Assembly (NCBI GenBank): GCA_020064725.1
Contig: JAGTWJ010000020.1
Span: forward strand, 33,375 to 97,374
Direction: 5' to 3'
Source of the DNA: Drechslerella dactyloides
Lineage: Eukaryota; Ascomycota; Orbiliomycetes; Orbiliales; Orbiliaceae
DNA length: 64,000 nucleotides
Shown here: positions 49,163 to 59,847 of the stretch, piece by piece
How the letters are laid out: each line of letters starts with the position of its first letter
Position numbering within the stretch: position 1 is the stretch's first letter
The notes under the pieces: model-generated
The model's database searches: none
Seen by the model: only the letters and a program-made list of their open reading frames with translations
Told to the model about the DNA's origin: nothing
Made by a program: the position numbers and the translations under genes

Positions 49163-51441
49163 TTTTAATTAATTATTTTTAATAAATAAAAAAAATAAAA
49201 AAATATATAATAATTTTTAGTATAATTTATAAGTTTTTTATAATATATAAAAATAATATAGAATTCTATAATATAAAATTATAAAAATTATTTATAAATA
49301 ATAATAATTTTAAATTAATATTAAATAATAAAAATAATGAATATAAAAAATCTATTAATAACTTCTATATCTTAAAAATATATAAATAAAGAATAACCAT
49401 AATAATAATTTAAATAATATTATATATATAAAAAAATAATAATATAATAAATTTTAATCTTTTTAAATTAATTAGTAAATATATAGATAGTTTATAAAAA
49501 TACAAAAATAAACTTATAATAGATATAAAAATATAAATCTTAAAAAAAATAAATAATATTATATTAAAATATAATATTAAATAAGAGCTAAAATAGAATT
49601 TTAAAATAATATAATAAAAAATATTTATAAAATATTAATAATATATATAAATAATCTTAATAATAATCAATACTATTAAAATAATTATATTAGAAAATTT
49701 TATAAAAATAATAGAATATATTAAAAATTTAATTAATATCTAAATAAATAATATTACTATTTAAAATTTTATATTATTTATCTAATCTTGATTTATACTA
49801 ATTAATAAATTAAAAACCTAAAAAAATAAAATTATAATTATCTCTATAATAATATTATATAAGATATTAAAAATAGAAAATCTAATTAGATATAAAAAAA
49901 TAATTTAAGAAATTTAATTAATTTTTTAATTAATTTAATAATTATTTTTTTTTATTTTAAATAATTTACTATAGAATAGTATAAAATCTGCTTTATAAGA
50001 ATATATTTTAAAAAAAATATTTTTAATATTTATTTAATATATAAATAGATATATATGAAAATATTAAAAGAAGATTATAAAATATAAATTTTTTTAAATA
50101 GAAATATAGATATAAAAATAAAATTAAAAAAACTTTTAAGAAATTTGACTAATTTAAATAAATAAGATTAATATAATTTTATTTTTAATTATTTAATTAA
50201 TATATACTTTTACTAAATATAATAATAATATTTTATATTATAAAATTAGGAAAAAACTTAAATTTAACTTAAAAATAAAAATTATTAAATAGAAATTTTT
50301 TAAAAAAAAAATAATTTATTATAAAATATAGATTATAATTATTAAATTAGATAATATATTATATTAATTTTAAAAAGGTTTGTAATAAAAAAAACTATAT
50401 TATAATCTAAATAAATATTATTTTAATAAATATACTAAGAAATTTTAATAGAACTAGATTTGAATTAGAAAATTATTTTAAAAATTAAATAAAATTTATA
50501 GATTAAAATTTATAAATTTTAATATAATATAATATTAAAAATTAAAAAAATTTAATATACTACTTTATTATTAATATAATAACATAAAATATATTAAATA
50601 AGATTATTTTAAAAATAAAAAAAAAAAAACTTTTAAAAATAATTTTATTAAAAAAAGTAATTTAGAATAATAAGATAATTATTTATTTTTAAAGATTTTG
50701 ATATAATAATAAATAAAATATAAAGATATATATATTTTGAAATTAGATTAATCTAATATTAAAATATTGTTTAAGAAATTAATATAATTATTAAATAAAA
50801 TCTTATTTTATTTATTAATATTTAATTAAAAACAAAAAAATTTAATTAATTATAAAGTAATTTTGTATTTAAAATCTATATAGTTTACTAAATAAGTTTA
50901 GATAAATATTTATAAAAAAAATATTAAATAAATATAAAAGTTTTAATAAAAATAATTTAAATATTATTTATTTTGATTATATTTTTGATTTAATTTAATT
51001 AATTATAATAAAAATTAATTTTTAGAAATCTTAGAAATTGTAATAATAAATATTATATTAAATAAAAATAATAAAAAAAAATAATTAATAATAATATAAG
51101 AGAATTGATTTTATAAATAATCTTTTTTTAATAATATACTTAGAATTATAAACTTTAAATTTATATTAAATATAGATTTAATATATTTTTTAAAAAATGA
51201 ATTATTTATAAAATATTTAAGATTAATATTTATTAAAATTATTAATAATAATTAAAATATAATATTATTAGATGTTAATATATAAAAAATACAAAATAAA
51301 ATTACTTTTAGTTATATTAAAAATTTATTTATTATTATATAATTATTTTTTATCGTTAATATTTTATTGATTAATAGGAAATTTATTAATTTTAAAATAA
51401 AAATAAGAAAAATCTATTTTGGTATGATTTTAATAATAAAT

Positions 51442-51537
51442 AATATTTTTTTAATAATATAAGATATTTTTTTAATAATATAAGATATTTTTTTAATAAT
51501 ATAAGATATTTTTTTAATAATATAAGATATTTTTTTT
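51442..51537. repeat. Tandem 21-bp repeat inside the chromovirus body
   Basis: Four to five near-identical units of AATAATATAAGATATTTTTTT. The length is a multiple of three, so the repeat would not shift the frame. It lies between gag and reverse transcriptase. Units are more alike than expected given the surrounding decay, suggesting expansion after mutation. Confidence 0.85.
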
Positions 51538-53109
51538 ATAAAAATTAAAAGTATTATTTTTGTAAAAAAAATAATATAGATATTTAATTATGTTAATATT
51601 TTAATTTATATAATAATTATTATAATAAATAAATATATTAATATTAATATATTTTATATTTTGATTATATTTAAAAAAGATTATCTAAAAAAATCTTTAA
51701 TATTTTTAAATATATTTATTATATTAGATATTTTAAAATATAAAATGATTATTATATATATTATTATAATAATATTAAATAAAGAGAATAAAAAAAAATA
51801 ATATAGACTAAATAAGTTTTAGAATATATTTTAGAATAATTTAAAAAATTAATATAAAAATATAAAAAAAATTAAATAATCTATAAATTTAATAGTTTTA
51901 ATTTAAATAATGATTTAAATTTAAATAATAGTTTTAATAAAATAGAATATATAATAAATAGTAAATTAGGAGAATTATCTTATATATTATGTATAATATA
52001 TATTAAAAATTTTAATATATATAAAAAATAAGAAGGATATTTTAATATTTATTTTTATTAAAAATATAAAGGAAAAATACTAGAAATTAAAATTAAATAT
52101 TTTTATAAAAATTATATATACTATTTTAAAAAATATAAAGAAAGATAATAATATTACTGTATTTATTTAATAGAAAAAAGAAAAATTTATTATTTAAAAT
52201 ATTTTTATGGATTTAATATTCTAAAAATTTATAAAAGATATATTTAATAATATAATTTAAAAAACTAAAAATATTTTAAAATTAATAAAAGTATATTAAA
52301 ATAAGAAATCTTAGCTTTTATAAAAAATTTATTTTTATTTTATTTATATTTAGAAAATTTATAAAAATCTTGATTAATAGTAAAATAGAAGAAAGTTATA
52401 TTTCTATTGTTATAGTATAGAAATACTAATTTAAAATATAATAAAAATTTAATGTTTATTAAGTTATTACTTTTTTATATTAGATTTTAAAGGTTATTTA
52501 AGAAATAATTTTTAAATTATTTATTAATAGATATTTAGAAGAATATATTATTAATATTTTAGATTTTTTAAAAGATATTTTATTAGTTTTTAGATTTCTA
52601 TAACTAATATAATATAATTTTAGTATTAATTGAAAAAAAAGAAAAATTACTTTTAATAATTGTAATTATTAAAAAATTATTAAAATATAATTAATTAATA
52701 GAAATATTTTGAAAAAAATCTACTTAAGATTTATGATATATTTATTTAAAAAAAAAATTAAAAATAAATATAAATATAAACTAAATATTTTATAATAAAT
52801 ATAGATTGAAATTAAAAAATTATATATTATATTTAAAAAGATAAATATTTTTATATAGATATTTAAAAAAAGAAGAAATGTTTTTTAATTTATATTAGAA
52901 AAATAAATTTTATTAAAAATTAATTTATTTAAATATTTAATATTTTTATAAAAAAGAATATAATTTTAATTTATATTAATATATAGATATACTGACTAAA
53001 AAATAATAATATTTTAAAAATATATTAAAAAAAATTTTAAAATAAAATATATATAATTTTTTAATTTACTAGTAGAATATTTTATTTTGTTTATAAAAAA
53101 AAAAGATTT

Positions 53110-56090
53110 AGATAAATTATAAATTTGTATTAATTATTAAATTTTTAATATAATTATTATTAAAAATAGAGGATCTTTATTTTTTATTAATAAATTTTTT
53201 AATAAAATATTAGATATTATAGTTTATATAAAATTTGACTTTATTAATATATAACGTATTCCACAAACAAGCGGACCACACAAGCGAGCAGACCATCTCT
53301 CAACACCAGTACAACCACTCTTTTTCTACACCATATTACCTTTATAACCATTATTATAGCTATTATTATAACTAAATTCTAAATTATTTTAGCTATTAAA
53401 GTTCTGGAAAAAGATTAAAAATTAAATATTCAAACTACTACTAAACTTTATAATATCCCTTATACTACTCTATTATACCAGTATAACAGTTATATTTTAA
53501 AAATAGACAATATTTCTAAATCACAAAACCTTACAAAATTAAAAGAAGACATTATTATTCAATATATACTTAAACTATTTATATAGTCTTTTTATCCTAG
53601 GTTAAATAATATGAAAGATATAGCCAACCAGCTACTATCAACATATGTTAACAATAGCACACAACACATCAGTAAAAATTAGGTAGTAAACTTTGTAAAA
53701 TGCTACCCAAAACTCCAAATACATCTATCCAAAAAATACAACTACTAGTAAGTTAAATACAAAAACCCAGATTTTATTCAAAAGTAGTTTCAGCTTTTAC
53801 AAGTAATAAAAACAAAATATAATATTACAAACAATAATATCTATAACTTTAATAAAATAGACTTCACAATAGACATAATTTCTACAACTACAATTATTAT
53901 AGGAACTGAAATACACAATAAAGCTAAGCTAGTACAGCCTAGGAATCACAAATAAGTAACAATCATTCAGAAGATAAGTACAAAAAATTGGGTAGTACCA
54001 CCATTTATTATCCTAACTGGTCAACACCATTTAACTAGTTAATATACAGAGACCAACTTACCAAATAACTAGGTTATTATACTCTCCAATAATAGTTGGA
54101 TAATAAATAAAGTTGCTATAAAATAGTTAAAACATTTCAACCACTTTACAGTGCAGTGCTATATTTCAAACTACCAGCTATTAGTCCTAAATAGTCATAA
54201 TAACCACCACTCAACATCTTTTAAGTTTTATTATCAAGAACATAAAATTATTATAGTCTGCATGCCACCACATTCTTCACATCTTCTTCAACTGTTAGAT
54301 GTTGGGTGCTTTGGGCTATTGAAGCAGGCATATAATTGCCAGATAGAAGACTTGATGCATACACATATCAACCATATCAGCAAGCTAAAATTCCTCTCTA
54401 AATTCTACAAGACATTTACTACTACAATAACACCTAAGAATATACACAGTAGTTTTGCTAAAACTGGTATTATACCTTATGATCTTAACAAAATTCTCTT
54501 AAAGCTAGATATACAGCTGCTAGTATCTACTCCAATGAATTCACATCCTAATACCACAAATACAGCAACCACCTGGACAACAAAAACCCCAATAAATTCT
54601 TCAGAAACTAACCTACAATCAGAACTTATTAAAAATTAGATTACCTAGTATTAGGATAACTCTCCAATATTATTATTAGCTGCTGTAGACCAATTCACTA
54701 AAGGGGTGTAGATAATAATACACTAGTTAGTGTTTATACAAACAAAGAACACAATACTGTATTCTATTAATAAGATATTAAGCAAACACCAGCAGACAAA
54801 AAAACAGTATATACAACATAAAGGCACGCTTACCATACACCAGGCTAATAAAATCCTAGATAATAATACTATAAGTAAGCAAGATAAACAGATAAAACAT
54901 CTAAACCATCAAAACAGCCCCCAACCAAAAGCCACCTCTAGAAAAATAATTTGTTACAGCAATTGTAGTAAACCTAGACATAACATTCGAACATACCAGC
55001 AGACATTTTAAGCATATAACCAAACAAATTAGCATATATATAGCCCAATGTAATAGTAGTGTGGCTATGAAGCCAGTGTTTTTGCTGGGGTGGGGTGTTG
55101 AGGTGGTCCGCTCGCTTGTGTGGTCCGCTCGCTTGTGGAATACGTTATTATAATATTAAGATTAATTTTAAAAAAAAATAAAAAATTGTTTTTAAAATTA
55201 AATATAAATTATTTAAATATTTAGTTATATTTTTTAAATTGATTAATATATTTATAATTTTTTAAATATTTATAAATTATGTTTTAAGAAAATATATTAA
55301 TAATATATATATAATATATTTAAATAATATTTTTATTTATAATATAAATTTTAATAAATATTAAAAATATATTAATTAAATTTTTAAAATTTTAAATTAA
55401 TATAAGTTTAAGGTTAAGTTAAAAAAATCTAAATTTAAAATTATTAAAATTAAATTTTTAAAAATTATTATAATTTTAAATAATATATAAATAAATTTAA
55501 AAAAGGTATAAATTATATAAGATTAATTAATATTTAAAATATTTAAAAAAATATAAATTTTTTTAAAATTATATAATTATTATTAATAATTTATTTAAAA
55601 ATATAATTATTTAGCTCTTATTTTTTTAAAATTAATAAAAAAAAATATATAATTTAAGATGATTAAGGAAAAAATTAAAGCTTTTTAAATCTTAAAGAAT
55701 ATCTTTATTTTAATATTAATTTTTAAATTTTATAATTTAAAATTATTAATATAAATAGAAGCTAATACTTTTATAATAATTCTAAAAGTTTATTTATTAT
55801 AGAAATAATTTAATTAAAAATACTACTTTATTATTTATTTATTATATAAATTTAATATTATAGAAATTAGATATTTAATATATAATAAAAATTTATAATT
55901 ATTTTATATATTTATAAAAAATAGAAAATTTATTTATAAATTATAGAATTATTTAAAATATTTTTAAATTATAAGAATTTTATTTATTTTTTAATAATAA
56001 AAGAATTTAGTAAATATTAAGTTCAATAATAGGAAATATTTAATAAATATAATATAAAAATTATCTATTTTAAAAAAGAAAAAATATTAG
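53110..56090 (+). pseudogene. Chromovirus reverse transcriptase-RNase H relic (split by copy J)
   Basis: The segment before copy J reads SLFFINKFFNKILDIIVYIKFDFINI, the LP.ID..LD....AKIF.KFDL.NAY region. After the transposon it resumes with YYNIKINFKKK-stop-KIVFKIKYKLFKYLVIFFKL, equivalent to RI.E.DEWKTAFRT.YG.FEYLVMPFGL. Then come FINYVLRKYINNIYIIYLNN, with both catalytic Asp of YLDD as Asn, and later KFKVKLKKSKFKII. RNase H follows with IEANTF (family ETDAS), IIEIRYLIYNKNL and YLKYF. Once excised of copy J the two halves are directly continuous, which fixes the insertion point. Confidence 0.8.
53254..55145 (+). mobile_element. Fot1-like DNA transposon inside chromovirus RT (copy J)
   Basis: 1892 bp, TA at 53252-53253 and 55146-55147. 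Cap ACGTATTCCAC as in copies A and G, but iterons with suffix GGACCA (right end, inverted: AAGCGAGCGGACCACAC twice). Transposase segments on the plus strand: 54151-54639 (162 aa) contains LLVLNSHNNHHS, where the second catalytic Asp is Asn, then MPPHSSHLLQLLDVGCFGLL with the third Asp kept and Pro changed to Leu. 54730-55011 contains the C-terminal tail with zinc knuckle CYSNCSKPRHNIRTY. The first Asp also reads Asn (YNFNKIDF). Not functional. Confidence 0.93.
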
Positions 56091-56617
56091 AATTAATATT
56101 ATTAATTAATAATTTGATTTAATAGAAAATATTTTTATAAATAAAAAAATAATTTTAGAATAATATAAAAATATTATTATTATTAATAAGGAATTTAATT
56201 TTATTATTTATAAAATTAAATTTAAACTAGTTATTAAATTTAAAGAAAACTATTAAAAGGATATAATAATAAAAAAAAATATTTTAAAATTTTAAAAAAA
56301 TTATTATATTTTTTATTTTAAAAAATGGATATATTTTTTTAAAAGATTGTTTCAATATTTTAAATAAAAAATTGTAATTTAAAATCTTATAATTATATTA
56401 TAATATATTTATATATAAATATTTAGGAATTAAAAGAATATAAGAATTTATTATATAATAATATTTTTAGTTTAAAATAAGATAATAAATTAAATAATAT
56501 ATTAAAATATATAATCTATATTTAAGAAATAAATTAGCAAAATATATATTATATAAATATCTATAATTTAATAAGATATTTAGTAAATTATTTTAAATTA
56601 TAATTTATAATTTTATA

Positions 56618-58508
56618 ACGTACTCCACAAGCGAGCGGAACACACAAGCGAGCGGAACACCTCTTGACACTGGTTTGACTACTCCTCTTTTGTATTATAT
56701 ACCTCTATAGCTATCATTATGGCTGCCACCATAACTGAATCTTGAGTTATTCTAGTTATTAAAACTCTAGAACAAAATTAAAAATTAAGTATTTAAATTA
56801 TTGTTAAGTTTTATAATATTTTTTATATAATTTTAGTTTATTGGTATAATAGCTACTTTTTATAGAGTAATAGTATTCTAAAATCATAAAATCTTATATA
56901 ATTAGAAGAGAATATTATTGTTTAATATATATTTAAGCTATATATGTGATTTTTTTATTTTAGATTAGATAATATAAAAGATATGGCTAATTAGTTACTA
57001 TTAATATATACTAGTAATAATATGTGATGTGTTGGTAAAAATTAGATAATAAATTTTATAAAATATTGTCTAGAGCTTTAGATGTGTTTATCTAAAAAAT
57101 ATAATTATTAGCAAATTAAATATAAAAACCTAGATTTTATTTAAAAATAATTTTAGTTTATATAAATAATAAAAGCAAAGTATGGTATTGTGGATAATAA
57201 TATTTATAATTTTAATAAAATAGGCTTTATAATAGATATAATCTTTATAACTATGGTTGTTATAGGAATTAAAATATATAATAAAGCTAAGCTGGTACAA
57301 CCTGGGAATTATAAATAGACAATAATTATTTAGAGGATAGATATAAAAAGTTAAATAATACTACTATTTATTATCTTAACTAATTAATACTATCTAGCTA
57401 ACTAGTATATAAAGACTAACTTACTAAATAATTAGACTATTATACTCTCTAATAATAATTAAACAATAAATAAAGTTGTTATAAAATAATTAAAGTATTT
57501 TAACTAATTTATAGTGTAGTATTGTATTTCAGACTACTAATTATTAATTCTAAATGGTTATAAAAGCTATTATTTAGTAGTTTTTAAGCTTTACTACTAA
57601 AAGTATAAGATTATTATAGTTTATATATTATTATATTCTTTATATTTTTTTTAGTTATTGGATATTAGATGCTTTGGGCTATTGAAGTAGATATATAGTT
57701 GCTAAGTAGAGGATTTAATATATATATATGTTAATCATATTAATAAGCTAAAGTTTCTTTCTGGGTTTTATAAAATATTTATTATTATAATAATATTTAA
57801 GAATATATGTAGTAATTTTGCTGGAGCTGGTATTATACCCTATGATCTTGATAGGGTTTTTTTAAAGCTAAATGTGTAGCTACTAGTATTTATCTTAATA
57901 AATTCACATCCTAGTACTGTAAATATAGTAACCACTTAGATAATAAAAATGCTAATGAATTCTTTAGAAGCTGGTCTATAATTAAAATTCATCAAAAACT
58001 AGATTATTTAGTATTAGGATAGTTTTTTAATATTATTACTAGCTGCTGTAGATTAATTTATTAAAAAAATATAGATAATAATATACTAGCTGGTGTTTAT
58101 ATATATAAAAAATACAATATTATATACTACTATTAAGATACTAAGTAAATATTAATAAACAAAAAAATAATATATATAATATAAAAATATATTTACTATA
58201 TATTAGGTTAATGAAATCTTAAATAATAATATTATAAATAAATAAAGTAAGCAGATAAAATATCCAAACCATTAAAATAACCCTTAGCTAAAAACTATCT
58301 CTAAAAAGATAATTTATTATAATAATTATAATAAGTTTAAACATAATATTTAAATATATTAGTAGGTATCTTAAATATATAATTAAATAAACTAGTATAT
58401 ATATAACTCAGTATAATAGTAGTATGGCTGTAAAGCCAGTGTTTTTGCTGGGGTGGGGTGTTGAGGTGTTCCGCTCACTTGTGTGTTCCGCTCGCTTGTG
58501 GAGTACGT
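56618..58508 (+). mobile_element. Fot1-like DNA transposon inside chromovirus integrase (copy K)
   Basis: 1891 bp, TA at 56616-56617 and 58509-58510. Cap ACGTACTCCAC, iterons AAGCGAGCGGAACACAC and AAGCGAGCGGAACACC, as in copy B. Transposase orientation plus; no long frame, strongly mutated. Inserted in the chromovirus integrase just after a block like Q.NK..RY.PYG.LQ....PS.PWQ....DF. Confidence 0.93.
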
Positions 58509-59394
58509 TATAAAGATTATTTTATTTAAAAGATTTTTTAATAAATTAAATTTATAATAAAATTTTAATTATTATTTATAAATTTATTAAGATTATTATC
58601 TTAGAATTTTAGAATAATTTTTAAAAAATAAAATAACTTTTAATAGTTTATAATAAATAAATATTTAGTTAATATAAATTATAAAAAAAATATATTTATA
58701 ATAGAAATCTTTTCTTTAATAATAAATATTAGAAATATATTATAAATATTTTAAATATTAAACTTAATATAATAATAAAAAAAAAAGTCTAAATTAATAA
58801 AGTATTAGAATAAATAATTTAAATAATAAAAATTTATTTTAGATTATTTTTAAATTATATATAAAATAATTAGATAAAATTGTTATTTATAATAGAATTT
58901 ATTTATAATTTATTAAAATATTTAGTTATAAATTATATATTTTATAAGGTATTATAAGGCTAAAATCTATAAATTATATAATTAATTTTATTTATAAAAG
59001 AAGAAATTCTTAGTATTCAAGAATACTTTAAAACTATAAGTAAACTTTATAAATATTTAAAAAATAATTTGAATTTTATAATCTAAATTATATTTTACTA
59101 TTATAATAAAAAAAAAATAAAAACTTTTTTTTTAAAAAAAGAAAATAAAATATATTGATTTATAAAAAATATTAAAATAAAGAAATTTAATTAAAAATTT
59201 AATTTTTAAAAATTTGGATTATATACTATAACTAAGAAACTAAATAAATATTTTTTTAAATTCTATATTTTTAGAAATTTTAAAATTTATAAAATATTTT
59301 ATATTATTTTATTTAAATTTATATTTGATAAATTTAAAAAAAAAAAAATAATTTAAAAATTAAAAAAAATAATTATAATAAATATAAAATTAAA

Positions 59395-59560
59395 AAAATC
59401 TTAGATTATAGAAATAATCTAGAGATATTAGTTAATAAATTTTTAATTAAATAAAAAGATTATTTATTAAAAGAAGATTTATAATAATTAAAAGATAATA
59501 TTTTATTAGAATTTATTAAATAATATTTTAATAAATTTAATGTTTATTAAATAAGATAAA
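59395..59560 (+). pseudogene. Chromodomain relic at the end of chromovirus Pol
   Basis: Reading KILDYRNNLEILVNKFLIK-stop-KDYLLKEDL-stop-stop-LKDNILLEFIK follows the chromodomain pattern (KIL..R.......FLVKWKGY...E.TWEP..NL....L). The three stops fall on the two conserved Trp positions and the following Glu, as expected for TGG and GAA codons. Chromodomains of chromoviral integrases direct insertion to heterochromatin by reading methylated histone H3. An inverted copy of the same stretch lies at about 47690-47860. Confidence 0.75.
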
Positions 59561-59847
59561 ACCTACTATTATAATAATTTTGAAGAAGATTTAAAAAGAA
59601 TATTAGAAATATAAAAAATTAATTATAATAGTATAATTATATTTAATAAATTTATTTTATTTTAGAATTATATTTTTTAATATTAAAATTATTATTAGAT
59701 ATAAGAAATTTGTATATATATAGAATTTTTTTTTTTTAAAATATAAATTAATTTGTTTATAATTTTGTAAATATTATTTTAATAATAAGAAATCTTATTT
59801 AAAATATTAATATTTGTTTAAATTTTAAAATAAAAATATAATATAGC

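Larger units (their letters stand above)
49163..59847 (+). mobile_element. Ty3/gypsy chromovirus body, two Fot1-like insertions
   Basis: About 6.9 kb after removal of copies J (53254-55145) and K (56618-58508). Plus-strand motifs in order: Gag capsid-like QLNNYFFFY block near 49910-50045 (clearer in the second body at 63170-63310); reverse transcriptase from about 53100, split by copy J just after FIKFDFINIY; active site YLNN at 55317-55328; RNase H at about 55715-56090 (IEANTF, IIEIRYLIYNKNL); integrase NKLAKYILYKYL before copy K; and a chromodomain at 59395-59560. The presence of the chromodomain identifies the chromovirus clade. All domains carry stops and Asp-to-Asn/Gly-to-Arg/Lys changes. 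Not functional. Confidence 0.82.
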
